The position numbers and the translations under genes were made by a program. Shown here piece after piece: positions 43,646-52,353 of a stretch of DNA of 64,000 nt; position 1 is the first letter of the stretch; the number at the start of each line of letters is the position of its first letter. The stretch lies in assembly GCF_052076145.1 (NCBI RefSeq), contig NZ_CP197246.1:3410001-3474000 (forward strand), read 5' to 3'. This DNA is from Kitasatospora sp052076145. GTDB lineage: Bacteria; Actinomycetota; Actinomycetes; Streptomycetales; Streptomycetaceae. Under the pieces are notes generated by a model that saw nothing but the letters and a program-made list of their open reading frames with translations, made no database searches and was not told where the DNA came from.

Positions 43646-45469
43646 TCAGTCGGCCAGCGGGAGGTAGACGCGGTTGCCCGAAGCGGCGAACTCCTCGGAC
43701 TTGGCGGCCATGCCGGCCACCGCCTCCGCGTCGAACTCGGTGGCGACGGCGGTGGAGCCGTCGCCGTGCTCGTCGCGGATCTTCTGGGAGATCTTCATCG
43801 AACAGAACTTCGGACCGCACATGGAGCAGAAGTGCGCGGTCTTGGCGGGCTCGGCGGGGAGCGTCTCGTCGTGGAAGGCGCGGGCCGTCTCCGGGTCGAG
43901 GGCCAGGTCGAACTGGTCCTGCCAGCGGAACTCGAAGCGGGCGTCCGAGAGGGCGTCGTCCCAGGCCTGGGCGCCGGGGTGGCCCTTGGCGAGGTCGGCG
44001 GCGTGGGCGGCGATCTTGTACGTGATGACGCCGGTCTTGACGTCGTCCCGGTTCGGCAGGCCCAGGTGCTCCTTGGGCGTGACGTAGCAGAGCATCGCGG
44101 TGCCCCACCAGGCGATCATCGCGGCGCCGATGCCGGAGGTGATGTGGTCGTAGCCGGGCGCGACGTCCGTGGTGAGCGGGCCGAGGGTGTAGAAGGGCGC
44201 CTCGTCGCAGATCTCCTTCTGGAGATCCATGTTCTCCTTGATCTTGTTCATCGGGACGTGGCCGGGGCCCTCGATCATCACCTGGACGCCGCGCGAACGG
44301 GCGATCCGCCCGAGCTCGCCCAGCGTCTGGAGCTCGGCGAACTGGGCCTCGTCGTTGGCGTCCGCGATGGAGCCGGGCCGCAGGCCGTCACCGAGCGAGA
44401 AGGTGACGTCGTAGGCGGCGAGGATGTCGCAGAGCTCCTCGAAGTTCGTGTAGAGGAAGTTCTCCTGGTGGTGCGCCAGGCACCAGGCCGCCATGATCGA
44501 GCCGCCGCGCGAGACGATGCCGGTCTTGCGGCGGGCCGTCATCGGCACGTACCGGAGCAGCACGCCGGCGTGCACCGTCATGTAGTCGACGCCCTGCTCG
44601 CACTGCTCGATGATGGTGTCGCGGTAGACCTCCCAACTCAGGTCCTCCGCACGGCCGTCCACCTTCTCCAGGGCCTGGTAGAGCGGCACGGTGCCGATCG
44701 GCACGGGGGAGTTGCGCAGGATCCACTCGCGGGTGGTGTGGATGTTGCGGCCGGTCGAGAGGTCCATGACGGTGTCGGCGCCCCAGCGGGTGGCCCAGGT
44801 CATCTTCTCGACCTCCTCCTCGATCGAGGAGGTGACGGCGGAGTTGCCGATGTTCGCGTTGATCTTGACGAGGAAGTTCGTGCCGATGATGGCCGGTTCG
44901 ACCTCGGGGTGGTTCACGTTCAGCGGGATGACGGCCCGGCCGGCGGCGACCTCACTGCGGACGAACTCCGCGTCCAGCCCCTCGCGCAGCGCGATGAACT
45001 CCATCTCGGGCGTCACGACGCCCTGCCGGGCGTACGCGAGCTGCGTGACGGCGACTCCGTCACGTCCGCGCAGGGGGCGGCGCGGGCGGCCGGGGAAGAC
45101 GGCGTCCAGGTTGCGCAGGTTCCCGCCGCGCGGCGAGGTGTGCTTGATCCCGTCGTCCTCGGGGCGGGCCTCGCGGCCGTCGTACTCCTCGACGTCGCCG
45201 CGCTGGCGGATCCAGGAGTCGCGCAGCGGCGGCAGGCCGCGCCGGACATCCGCCTCGAACTCGGCGTCGGTGTACGGGCCGGAGGTGTCGTACAGCGGCA
45301 CGACCTTGCCGTTGGTGAGCTGCACCTCGCGGTAGGGGACACGCAGGTCGGGCCGGGAGCCCTCGCGGTAGGCCTTGCGCCAGGCGGGGGTGGGGTAGCC
45401 GGAGGAGGCGCTGGTGACGGTCTCCGAGCCGTTCAGGGCAGGGGTGTGCGGTGCGTCGAACGTGGTCAT
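43646..45469 (-). CDS. thiC: Phosphomethylpyrimidine synthase
   Basis: The 607-residue radical-SAM enzyme converts aminoimidazole ribotide into hydroxymethylpyrimidine phosphate in thiamine synthesis. The C-terminal CSMCGPKFC (Cys548, 551, 556; C-x2-C-x4-C) binds the 4Fe-4S cluster. Conserved blocks TWATRWGADTVMDLSTG, EQGVDYMTVHAG and SRGGSIMA are all present, so it is full length. It is expressed after a TPP riboswitch leader that ends 15 nt before the ATG. No other thi biosynthetic gene adjoins it; tenA lies 3.4 kb away. Confidence 0.97.
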   Translation of the reverse strand: MTTFDAPHTPALNGSETVTSASSGYPTPAWRKAYREGSRPDLRVPYREVQLTNGKVVPLYDTSGPYTDAEFEADVRRGLPPLRDSWIRQRGDVEEYDGREARPEDDGIKHTSPRGGNLRNLDAVFPGRPRRPLRGRDGVAVTQLAYARQGVVTPEMEFIALREGLDAEFVRSEVAAGRAVIPLNVNHPEVEPAIIGTNFLVKINANIGNSAVTSSIEEEVEKMTWATRWGADTVMDLSTGRNIHTTREWILRNSPVPIGTVPLYQALEKVDGRAEDLSWEVYRDTIIEQCEQGVDYMTVHAGVLLRYVPMTARRKTGIVSRGGSIMAAWCLAHHQENFLYTNFEELCDILAAYDVTFSLGDGLRPGSIADANDEAQFAELQTLGELGRIARSRGVQVMIEGPGHVPMNKIKENMDLQKEICDEAPFYTLGPLTTDVAPGYDHITSGIGAAMIAWWGTAMLCYVTPKEHLGLPNRDDVKTGVITYKIAAHAADLAKGHPGAQAWDDALSDARFEFRWQDQFDLALDPETARAFHDETLPAEPAKTAHFCSMCGPKFCSMKISQKIRDEHGDGSTAVATEFDAEAVAGMAAKSEEFAASGNRVYLPLAD

Positions 45470-45483
45470 CTGACCCTCTATCT

Positions 45484-45592
45484 CCCTACGCCGGCATTAC
45501 CCGGTCAGGTTCCTGCGGTCGGCGCAGCGGTCGGTACGTGGCACACGTACCTTTCAGCGCCCTCTCAGCCCGGTGCTCCGAGCTCCCGTGTC
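45484..45592 (-). promoter_or_regulatory. TPP riboswitch (THI element) controlling thiC
   Basis: Read on the minus strand, this region carries the THI-box landmarks in order: CTGAGAGGGCGCTGAAAGG, then GACCGCAGGAACCTGACCGG, then GTAATGCCGGCGTAGGGAG. The aptamer ends just before the ribosome site of thiC, so TPP binding probably blocks translation initiation. A short GCAGGC/GCCTGC hairpin precedes the aptamer. Confidence 0.93.
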
Positions 45593-45695
45593 GGCAGGCG
45601 GATTTGCCTGCGACAAGACGTCCAACACCGTAGCGGGCCCGGCCGTGCTGGTCCAGCAGGGTTCCAGCCAGTGAGCAGGTGGCAGACTCCTGGGT

Positions 45696-45914
45696 ATGAC
45701 GGGGAGCTTGGTGGGCAGTACCGGCCGGGTGACGGGGAAGACCGGCGCGGGGTTGGTCGGTGAGGTGCTCGTGCACGTCCGCGAGCGGCAGGGGACGGAG
45801 GCGTTCCTCGCGTACCTCGCGGTGCCGGGCGATCCGCTGCCGGTGGGCTCGCAGGTGGTCGTGGTCGAGTACCAACCGCCACGCACCGTGTACGTAGCGC
45901 CACTGCTGGGCTGA
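45696..45914 (+). CDS. Small NfeD-like (OB-fold) protein
   Basis: The 72-residue protein has a beta-rich core (GLVGEVLVHVRE...FLAYLAVPGDPLPVGSQVVVVEY) like the soluble C-terminal OB domain of NfeD, and lacks membrane helices. NfeD domains partner flotillins, and a flotillin gene follows 141 nt downstream on the same strand. It is short for the family and may work only through the flotillin. The ATG is in the thiC divergent region. GC-rich context and absence of a good ribosome site limit confidence. Confidence 0.6.
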   Translation: MTGSLVGSTGRVTGKTGAGLVGEVLVHVRERQGTEAFLAYLAVPGDPLPVGSQVVVVEYQPPRTVYVAPLLG

Positions 45915-46055
45915 GCCGGAGCGGCACTTCCCGGAATGGACTTCACAAGAGCGCCGGACAGGCGCAGAATCTCGCTCTGCCGCCGCTTTCCGCGCCATCC
46001 TGCACAACCGAGCGCAGCCACGGGACGCGGCGTGCCCTGAAGGGGGAATCAGCCG

Positions 46056-47513
46056 ATGTTCATCGGCATCGCGGGCGCCGCTCTGGCCGCCCTCGTCTTC
46101 GCTGTCCTGCTGTTCAAGATGATGTGGCGTGTCGCCGAGCCCGACGAGGCACTCATCATCTCCGGCTCCAAGCACCGCACCGAGGGTGTCGGCGAGGGGC
46201 TCGGATTCCGCATCGTCACCGGGCGCGGCACCCTCGTGACCCCGGGCCTGCAGGTGGTCCGCCGACTCTCGCTCGACCTCAACGAGGCCGACCTGGACGT
46301 CGAGTGCGTGACCTCGCAGGGAATTCCCGTGCACGTCAAGGGAGTTGTCATCTTCAAGGTGGGCGACGACATGGTGTCGATCGCCAACGCCGCCCGCCGC
46401 TTCCTCGGCCAGCAGCAGATGATGGGCCCGCGCGTCCACAACGTCTTCGCCGGTCATCTCCGGTCCATCGTCGGCAGTCTGACGGTCGAGGACATGATCC
46501 GCGACCGCGAGCGGCTGACGGGCGAGACCCGGTCGGCCTCCGGCACCGAGATGGAGAAGCTCGGGCTGATCATCGACTCGCTGCAGATCCAGGAGATCCT
46601 GGACCCGACCGGCTACATCCAGAACCTCGCCGCGCCGCACGCCGCCGCCGTCCAGCGGGACGCCCGCATCGCGGCCGCCGAGGCGGACCGCCACGCCACC
46701 GAGGCCGAGCAGGAGTCGTACGCCCGCAAGGCCCAGGCGACGCGTAACTCCGGTATCCAGCAGGCCGGTTACCAGGCCGAGATGGAGACCGCGACGGCCC
46801 GCGCGATGCAGGCGGGGCCGCTGGCCCAGGCCGCCGCGCGGCAGGAGGTCGTCGTCCAGGAGACGAAGGTCGCCGAGCTGGAGGCGCACCGCAAGGAGCA
46901 GCAGCTCCAGGTCGACGTCCGCAAGCCGGCCGACGCCCGTGCGTACGAGACCCGGACGAAGGCCGAGGCCGACCGCGACGCCCGGATCTCGGCGGCGGAG
47001 GCCCAGGCCCGGGAGACCGAGCTCAAGGCGATCGCCGAGGCGAACCGGGTGAAGATCGCGGCGGCGGCCGACGCCGAGTCCACCCGGGCCCGGGGTCTGG
47101 CCGGCGCCGAGGCGACCAAGGCCACCGGTCTGGCCGAGGCGGCAGCGGCCGAGGCCAAGGGTCTGGCGACGGCCGAGGCGGCCCGCGCGCTGGGTCTGGC
47201 CGAGGCCGAGGCGATCAAGGCCCGTGCGGCCGCCCTGGCGGAGAACCAGGAGGCCGTCGTCGCCCAGCAGCTCGCCGAGAACTGGCCGGAGATCGTCCGG
47301 GCCGGCGCCGAGGCCTTCGGCAACGTCGAGCACATGGTCCTGCTGAACGGCGCGGAGGGCATGGGCGAGATGTTCGCCAAGGCCCTGACGATGGGCGGCA
47401 CCGGCCTCGGCCTGGCCCGCCAGCTCCTCAGCTCGATGAACACCGCCCCGGCGGATGCCCCGGCCGAGGCTGCGACCGAGCCCGTGGCCCAGCACATCCC
47501 CGTCCAGGGCTAG
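46056..47513 (+). CDS. Flotillin-like SPFH-domain protein
   Basis: The 485-residue protein has an N-terminal membrane segment (about 3-22), an SPFH domain (30-180, with RHTEGVGEGLGFRIVTGRG-like and MMGPRVHNVFAGHLRSIVG blocks) and a long coiled-coil arm of Ala/Glu repeats (EAxAxEAR-type, about 200-390) that makes oligomers. A C-terminal segment holds Gly/Leu residues. Flotillins organise membrane microdomains. The RBS AAGGGGGAA lies 11 nt before the ATG. It probably acts with the upstream NfeD-like protein. Confidence 0.9.
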   Translation: MFIGIAGAALAALVFAVLLFKMMWRVAEPDEALIISGSKHRTEGVGEGLGFRIVTGRGTLVTPGLQVVRRLSLDLNEADLDVECVTSQGIPVHVKGVVIFKVGDDMVSIANAARRFLGQQQMMGPRVHNVFAGHLRSIVGSLTVEDMIRDRERLTGETRSASGTEMEKLGLIIDSLQIQEILDPTGYIQNLAAPHAAAVQRDARIAAAEADRHATEAEQESYARKAQATRNSGIQQAGYQAEMETATARAMQAGPLAQAAARQEVVVQETKVAELEAHRKEQQLQVDVRKPADARAYETRTKAEADRDARISAAEAQARETELKAIAEANRVKIAAAADAESTRARGLAGAEATKATGLAEAAAAEAKGLATAEAARALGLAEAEAIKARAAALAENQEAVVAQQLAENWPEIVRAGAEAFGNVEHMVLLNGAEGMGEMFAKALTMGGTGLGLARQLLSSMNTAPADAPAEAATEPVAQHIPVQG

Positions 47514-47521
47514 TTGCACCA

Positions 47522-47582
47522 CCAGGGGCGCGGGGAACTGCGCGAAGGGGGGCTCCCTCCGCGCAGCTCTCCGCGCCCCTGG
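47522..47582. terminator. Large bidirectional terminator between flotillin and VC0807-like genes
   Basis: A long stem pairs CCAGGGGCGCGG with CCGCGCCCCTGG and, inside, CTGCGCG with CGCGCAG. It begins 9 nt after the flotillin stop, between convergent genes. Confidence 0.85.
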
Positions 47583-47612
47583 CTCGGTAGCCGACCGACC
47601 TGTCCGGCCGAG

Positions 47613-48296
47613 CTACTCGGCCGCCTCGCGGACCACCAGCTCGGCGACCCGGCCGGCGAACGGGTTCCCGAACGAGATCCCCAGCACGACCGCCCCGGCC
47701 AGCATGACCGTCCCGAGCCACGCCATGGTCTCCACCGGCAGGGTGTACGCCGCGACCGCCTTCACCACGCACTCGGCGGCCAGCACCGTGCCCCAGACCA
47801 GCGTGAAGTTCCGCTCGTGCCGCCGGAAGGCCACCGACCCGGCAGCCGAGCCGGAAGCCAGCCGGTCCCAGGCGGCGTCCCGTGCCGCCTTCCCCTTCAC
47901 GATGAACGGCCGCATCCCGGCCGACATGATCGGCCGACCCGTGAAGGCCGACACCAACATGCCGAGACCGATCACGCTGCTGACCACAGCATCCTTGGCG
48001 ATCATCAGCCGGGGGTCGCCGGAGAGCAGCGAGAGCCCGGCCCCGGCGAGGTTCACCACGAGCATCAGCAGCGCCAGCCCGTTGACCGACCGCGAGCGCA
48101 GCAACTGCTGCGCCGTCCGCACCGCCGGGACGACGCTGCCCAGCCCCAGCGAGACCACCAGGCTCAGCCCGAGCAGCGAGTGCGCCGCCCAGTACGTCGC
48201 CACCGGGAGCGCCACGTCGACGGCCAGTGGACGGAGCGCCGCTGCCCGGCCGTCGCCCGAGTTCCGAACCGCCGCCTTGCGAGTGATGACTGCCAT
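47613..48296 (-). CDS. VC0807-family membrane protein (second copy)
   Basis: The 227-residue multispanning membrane protein has IAKDAVVSSVIGLGML, GRPIMSAGM and RNFTLVWGTVLAAECV, which align with the corresponding blocks of the gene at 12511-13197. No function is known. The start ATG is preceded by GGGGCGGGA. It is a single-gene unit, convergent with flotillin. Confidence 0.75.
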   Translation of the reverse strand: MAVITRKAAVRNSGDGRAAALRPLAVDVALPVATYWAAHSLLGLSLVVSLGLGSVVPAVRTAQQLLRSRSVNGLALLMLVVNLAGAGLSLLSGDPRLMIAKDAVVSSVIGLGMLVSAFTGRPIMSAGMRPFIVKGKAARDAAWDRLASGSAAGSVAFRRHERNFTLVWGTVLAAECVVKAVAAYTLPVETMAWLGTVMLAGAVVLGISFGNPFAGRVAELVVREAAE

Positions 48297-48435
48297 GGTG
48301 TCCCGCCCCTTCGGATCCGCTTGCCTGCCGTTGACCTCACTCTCCCGCGCGGCACCGCCCCGGCAGCAGTGTCTGCCGTCCACCAACCCGCCTGACGGAT
48401 GTCATACCCGGACGCACTCCGGACGGCCGTCGCAC

Positions 48436-48477
48436 GCCGAAGCCCCGCCCTCCCGGAAGGGAGAACGGGGCTTCGGC
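48436..48477. terminator. Terminator downstream of the DUF5326 gene
   Basis: A 12-bp perfect stem (GCCGAAGCCCCG / CGGGGCTTCGGC) with an 18-nt loop lies 13 nt past the small-protein stop. Confidence 0.85.
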
Positions 48478-48490
48478 GGGCGGCGGAGCG

Positions 48491-48691
48491 TCAGCTCTTC
48501 GCGGCCTTCTTCACCAGGATCACCACGGCGGCGACCACGCCGACCACCACCAGCGCCTTGATCAGCATCCCGAGCAGCGTGCTGACGACGCCGACCACGA
48601 ACCAGATCAGGTTCCAGGCCAGGACCAGCACCAGAATCGGGACCACGATGTTGCGCACCCAGGAGGGCAGCGACTTCCAGAGCTCAGCCAT
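48491..48691 (-). CDS. DUF5326-type small membrane protein
   Basis: The 66-residue protein MAELWKSLPSWVRNIVVP begins with an amphipathic segment, then two hydrophobic helices (about 17-35 and 40-58) and a basic C terminus (LVKKAAKS). It is the size and shape of the DUF5326 family found across Streptomyces; function unknown. AGAAGGA lies 8 nt before the ATG. It stands alone between a terminator and the TenA gene. The 179 nt upstream to the TenA stop hold no supportable gene. Confidence 0.75.
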   Translation of the reverse strand: MAELWKSLPSWVRNIVVPILVLVLAWNLIWFVVGVVSTLLGMLIKALVVVGVVAAVVILVKKAAKS

Positions 48692-48870
48692 GTCGGTTCC
48701 TTCTCTCCCCTCGGGCTAGCGCCGGCTTCTCCGCCGCGTCCCGTTGCTTTCGATACTTCGATCGTACGGGCGTCGTGCCTGGCAAACGAGGGTTCCGGCC
48801 CCCGAGAGAACCCGGAGATCCCCCCTAGACGCAGCCCCGGGGACAACCCGGACCAGGGTCCTCAGCAGCC

Positions 48871-49539
48871 TCAGACCGGCCAGGTCTCCCCACGCCAGGC
48901 GGCGTCCCAGAACATCCACTCGTAGCGCGAGGTGGTGGTGAAGTGCTCGACCGCCCGGCGGCGCTCGGTGGGGGAGATCTCCTCGCCGAGGCGGTCGGTG
49001 AGCGCCAGCACCCGCCGCACCACGGACTGGAAGTTCTCGTCGCCGTAGGTGGCGATCCACTTCGCGTAGAGCGGGTCGGGGGAGGACTCGGCGAGCAGCT
49101 GCTCGCCGACCCGGGCGTAGATCCAGTAGCAGGGCAGCACCGCCGCGACGGCCTCCGCGAACGAGCCGCCGTACACGGTGGCGAGCAGGTAGCTGGTGTA
49201 GGCGCGGGTGGTGGGCAGCACCGGTTCGGCGGCGGCCTCGGCGGCCGTCCCGCCGAAGGCCGTCAGGAACTCGGCGTGCATGCCCTGCTCGGCGGCGAGG
49301 GCGCCGACGGCGTCGTCGGCGAAAGCCCGGACGTCCTCCTCGCCGGGGGCCTTGGCGGCGCAGACGGCGAGGGCGCGGGCGTAGTCGCGCAGGTAGTGCG
49401 AGTCCTGGACGACGAAGTGGCGGAAGGCCCGGTGCGGCAGGGTGCCGTCGGTCAGGCCGCCGATGAAGGGGTGGGCGAGGATCTCGGTGTAGATCGGCTC
49501 GGCGGCGGCCCAGAGCTCTTCGGTCAGACGTACGGCCAT
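48871..49539 (-). CDS. tenA: TenA-family aminopyrimidine aminohydrolase / thiaminase II
   Basis: The 222-residue all-helical protein has the TenA hallmarks: FRHFVVQDSHYLRDYARAL, EQGMHAEFL and the catalytic Cys in LPCYWIYARVGE, with Tyr/Glu residues of the active site nearby. TenA hydrolyses aminopyrimidine breakdown products so that the pyrimidine can be salvaged for thiamine. It lies close to thiC, consistent with salvage and synthesis being near each other. Some TenA proteins are found outside thiamine metabolism. Confidence 0.88.
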   Translation of the reverse strand: MAVRLTEELWAAAEPIYTEILAHPFIGGLTDGTLPHRAFRHFVVQDSHYLRDYARALAVCAAKAPGEEDVRAFADDAVGALAAEQGMHAEFLTAFGGTAAEAAAEPVLPTTRAYTSYLLATVYGGSFAEAVAAVLPCYWIYARVGEQLLAESSPDPLYAKWIATYGDENFQSVVRRVLALTDRLGEEISPTERRRAVEHFTTTSRYEWMFWDAAWRGETWPV

Positions 49540-49597
49540 GGGTGAGGTCCCTCCGGGTAGCGGTGTGCCGCAGCCGACCGTACCCGCCGGGCTCCGG

Positions 49598-49915
49598 TCA
49601 GTCCTCCGGCGGGGAGAAGATCACCAGCACCCGCAGCTCCTCGGTGACGTGGTGGAAGCGGTGCGGCACCCCCGCCGGTACGTACACCACGCAGCCCCGC
49701 CCGACCGTCGCCGTGTCGTCGCCGACGGTCAACTCCGCCCGGCCGCTGATGATCTGGTAGATCTCGTCCTGGGCGTGCGGCGACTGGGTGTCGGTCTCCC
49801 CCGGCGCGAGCGCGTAGAGGCCCGCCGACATCTGCCGCTCCTTGAGGAAACGCAGATAGGCGCCCTGGTTGGCGGCCCGTTCGGCATCCAGCTGGTCAAG
49901 CCGGAAGAGCTTCAT
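49598..49915 (-). CDS. Single-domain cupin protein
   Basis: The 105-residue protein matches a cupin_2 beta barrel with motif 1 (SPHAQDEIYQIISGRAELTVG, two His plus Glu) and motif 2 (YVPAGVPHRFHH). The His/His/Glu/His ligands suggest a metal-binding enzyme or storage protein. The substrate cannot be read from sequence. It stands alone 58 nt upstream of tenA's start on the same strand and may be co-transcribed with it. Confidence 0.82.
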   Translation of the reverse strand: MKLFRLDQLDAERAANQGAYLRFLKERQMSAGLYALAPGETDTQSPHAQDEIYQIISGRAELTVGDDTATVGRGCVVYVPAGVPHRFHHVTEELRVLVIFSPPED

Positions 49916-50025
49916 CGGAGCTTCCCCTCCACCTCGTCGTCACCGCGTCGGCGGCCAACGGACATTGAACATCATCCGGTCGGAGAACTTCCCCCGGGCC
50001 CACCTGAGCTGCAACGATCTGCGAT

Positions 50026-50406
50026 ATGAAGAGTTTCGTCATCAAAACGCTCATCAACGCGGCCGCCATCTGGGTCGCCGCCTGGATCGTCGACGGCATC
50101 GACATCTCCGGCAAGGACACCTGGCAGCACAAGACGATCACCGTGCTCGCCGTCGCCGTGATCTTCGGCGTGGTGAACTGGCTGATCAAGCCGGTGGTGA
50201 AGCTGTTCTCACTGCCGCTGTTCATCCTCACCCTCGGGCTGATCACCTTCGTGATCAACGCGCTGATGCTGTGGCTGACTTCGTGGGCCTCCGACAAGCT
50301 CGACCTGGACTTCCACGTCACAGGCTTCTGGCCCGCACTGCTGGGCTCGCTGATCATCAGCCTGGTCTCCTGGGGCCTGCACCTGGCCCTGGACGACAAG
50401 GACTGA
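50026..50406 (+). CDS. Phage_holin_4_2 / YvlD-like membrane protein
   Basis: The 126-residue protein has four hydrophobic segments (about 7-24, 38-58, 63-83, 98-118) and the conserved VNWLIKPVVKLFSLPLFILTLGL region. Despite the Pfam name (phage holin), such chromosomal proteins are conserved in actinobacteria and Bacillus (YvlD) and are not lytic. Function unknown. It is monocistronic between the cupin gene and a bidirectional terminator. Confidence 0.82.
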   Translation: MKSFVIKTLINAAAIWVAAWIVDGIDISGKDTWQHKTITVLAVAVIFGVVNWLIKPVVKLFSLPLFILTLGLITFVINALMLWLTSWASDKLDLDFHVTGFWPALLGSLIISLVSWGLHLALDDKD

Positions 50407-50438
50407 CCGCCGCAGCCGAACACCTGACCGGCACAGAC

Positions 50439-50477
50439 CTGACGGGCCCTCGCCGAATCCCGGCGGGGGCCCGTCAG
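50439..50477. terminator. Bidirectional terminator between holin-like gene and ssgA
   Basis: An 11-bp perfect stem (CTGACGGGCCC / GGGCCCGTCAG), extended by CGCCG/CGGCG, lies between the two convergent genes. Confidence 0.88.
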
Positions 50478-50490
50478 CATGCCGGAGAGT

Positions 50491-50916
50491 TCAACCCGCG
50501 TTCTCGCACCCGCGGCTGAGGATGTCGGCGAGCTGCGCGTCGATCTCGCCGCCGGTCAGCTCCTGCCCCATCGGCACCAGCCGGTCCGTCCGCGCCAGGA
50601 AGGCGATCAGCGGCGGCGCCGACGCGCGCAGCAGCGCGTCCCCGTCGGGGGAGTGCAGCACGATGCAGACGTCGGAGAGTTCGCCCCCGACCGGGTGGAT
50701 GTGCACATCACCCTCGCCCGTCGGCCGGCTGATCCCGTCGAGCAGCAGCTCGCGCGCGAAGACCCAGGTGACGGGCGCGTCCCCGGGGAGGTGGAAGGTG
50801 AAGCGGACCGCGTACGGGTCCTCCGGGTCGTACTCGAGATCGACCACGATGCGGAAGGAGAGCTCGTTCGAGACCACGAGGTTCATGACCACGTGCCCCT
50901 GGACTGTGCTGTGCAT
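50491..50916 (-). CDS. ssgA: SsgA-like sporulation/cell-division protein
   Basis: The 141-residue protein has the SsgA-like family core: LSFRIVVDLEYDPEDPYAVRF, GDAPVTWVFARELLLDG, GDVHIHP, then LIAFLARTDRLVPMGQE. The block GDAPVTW...RELLLDG is closest to SsgA as I remember it. SsgA activates sporulation-specific division by recruiting SsgB. The N terminus has about 10 extra residues. Upstream lies ssgR, the SsgA-type gene's known IclR activator, supporting SsgA rather than another SALP. Confidence 0.8.
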   Translation of the reverse strand: MHSTVQGHVVMNLVVSNELSFRIVVDLEYDPEDPYAVRFTFHLPGDAPVTWVFARELLLDGISRPTGEGDVHIHPVGGELSDVCIVLHSPDGDALLRASAPPLIAFLARTDRLVPMGQELTGGEIDAQLADILSRGCENAG

Positions 50917-51040
50917 GCGCCAGTACCTCTCGTTCTGCCCGGCCGTTGCGTGCTGAGGGTCGCAGGCGGCCGGGCATGCAGTTCGCTGTAGTGGAACAGC
51001 ACCCTCACCGGGCGTGTTCATGCTTCCCGTTCTGACACCA

Positions 51041-51060
51041 TCGTCCCCGTTTGGGGACGA
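51041..51060. promoter_or_regulatory. 20-bp inverted repeat between ssgR and ssgA
   Basis: The arms TCGTCCCC and GGGGACGA flank 4 nt, about 125 bp upstream of ssgA and 50 bp past the ssgR stop. It could be the SsgR-binding site of ssgA or, less likely, the ssgR terminator because it lacks a T-rich flank. Confidence 0.5.
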
Positions 51061-51109
51061 AGTGGACAAGGTGTGCTTTTTCAAATGGTGAACGAACACG
51101 CGCGCGCCG

Positions 51110-51910
51110 TTAGAGGACAAACGCCGGAGCCATCGCCCCGACCCGCGACCACAGCCGCTCGGCGACGTCCGGCAGCCGGGCCGCCTGGGCGAGCGGCAAC
51201 GACACCGCCATCGTCGCGACCACCGACCCGACGGTGATCGGGACGGCCGCGCAGACCGTCCCGAGCAGGTACTCCTGCTGTTCCAGCACCGGCCTGGTGG
51301 GCTCCGCCGAGGCCAACCGCCGCAGCAGCACCGCACGGTCGGTGAAGGTCGAGCGGGTCAGGCCCTCGGGCGGGTGACGGGCGAGGTGGTCGCGCCGCCC
51401 CTCCTCGCCCAACTGCGCGAGCAGGCACAGCCCGATCGCGTGGGCATGAGCGGTGGCCCGGAAGTCTGCCCATTCGGGCACCGGCGGGCGCCCCGGACCT
51501 GACGCGACGTCGACCACCCGCACCTCGCCGTCCTGGTAGACCGCGAAGTACACCGGCGCGTCCAACTCCTCACCCAGCTGCGCCATCCGCCGCGCCAGAT
51601 CCGCCCGCCCGGCCTGCCGGTCGTCCGCACGGCTGATCCCGTCGACCGACTCCCCGAAGTAGAACTTCCCCTCCAGGCGCCGGAGATAGCCCTCGTGGGT
51701 GAGGGTGCGCAGCAGGTGGTACGTGGTGCCCAGTGGCAGGCCCGCCGTGCGCGCCAACTGCTTGGCGGTGGCGCCGCGTTGCTGGCTCCCGACGGCTTCG
51801 AGCAGCCGCAGCGCGCGCTGCACGGAGGTGATCAGCGTCGGCTCCCGGTCGGGCGTCCGGCTCGGCCGGGCCGGGGATCTGCTCGGCGGTCGGACATTTC
51901 GTATACCCAT
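51110..51910 (-). CDS. ssgR: IclR-family regulator SsgR
   Basis: This is a 266-residue protein. A winged HTH lies at about residues 28-85 (SVQRALRLLEAVG, ATAKQLARTAGLPLGTTYHLLRTLTHEGYL) and an effector-binding domain follows (VYFAVYQDGEVRVVDVAS, AHAIGLCLLAQL, VCAAVPITV). SsgR activates ssgA in Streptomyces coelicolor. The ATG at 51910 was chosen because the IclR core begins soon after; an ATG at 51979 would add 23 residues without sequence character. Confidence 0.85.
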   Translation of the reverse strand: MGIRNVRPPSRSPARPSRTPDREPTLITSVQRALRLLEAVGSQQRGATAKQLARTAGLPLGTTYHLLRTLTHEGYLRRLEGKFYFGESVDGISRADDRQAGRADLARRMAQLGEELDAPVYFAVYQDGEVRVVDVASGPGRPPVPEWADFRATAHAHAIGLCLLAQLGEEGRRDHLARHPPEGLTRSTFTDRAVLLRRLASAEPTRPVLEQQEYLLGTVCAAVPITVGSVVATMAVSLPLAQAARLPDVAERLWSRVGAMAPAFVL

Positions 51911-52353
51911 GGATTCGGCGCCGGAATGCCGCGTACCCGCCGCGTCCTGCCGCTGCACGGTCCGGTCAGTGCGATCCATGGCGATGTCCAGCCCCCAGCC
52001 GAGTCGTCACACAAGAGGGCTTTCGGAGTAATCCGCTCCATTTAGCCCGACTGGCGCTCATTGCAGCACAGGGCAGGGACGCCCGCAATCATTAAGACAC
52101 GCACACTGTGCGAAACACCTTGAGTTCCAAGGCATGTCCATTCCTTTTCCATAGCTTTACCGTCTATCGCGGCCCGACACCTCTCCATCAAAGATCCACT
52201 ACCTGCCCTCCCCCGACCGGCCGACAACGCACCGGGACACGCCGAATCAGCCGTTCGGCCCAGCCGGACCACCCTCCGGGAGGGGTCGGGGGAGTTTCGG
52301 CAGGTCCCCGGCGCGGGAGAATCCCGCACAACGCCCGCGACCCGGAGGTGGCC
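51911..52353. other. Low-GC divergent regulatory region between ssgR and NUDIX genes
   Basis: About 440 bp contain no gene that I can support. Composition drops sharply between 52010 and 52200 (several AT-rich runs). It contains the dyads CGCACA-C-TGTGCG (52100-52112) and CCTTG-N4-CAAGG (about 52118-52132), which may be operators for ssgR or the NUDIX gene. Confidence 0.5.

Noticed and set aside
41676..50406. BRO gene plus holin-like gene as a prophage
   Set aside because: They are about 7.4 kb apart with housekeeping genes (thiC, flotillin, tenA) between, and no integrase, capsid or lysin gene is present.
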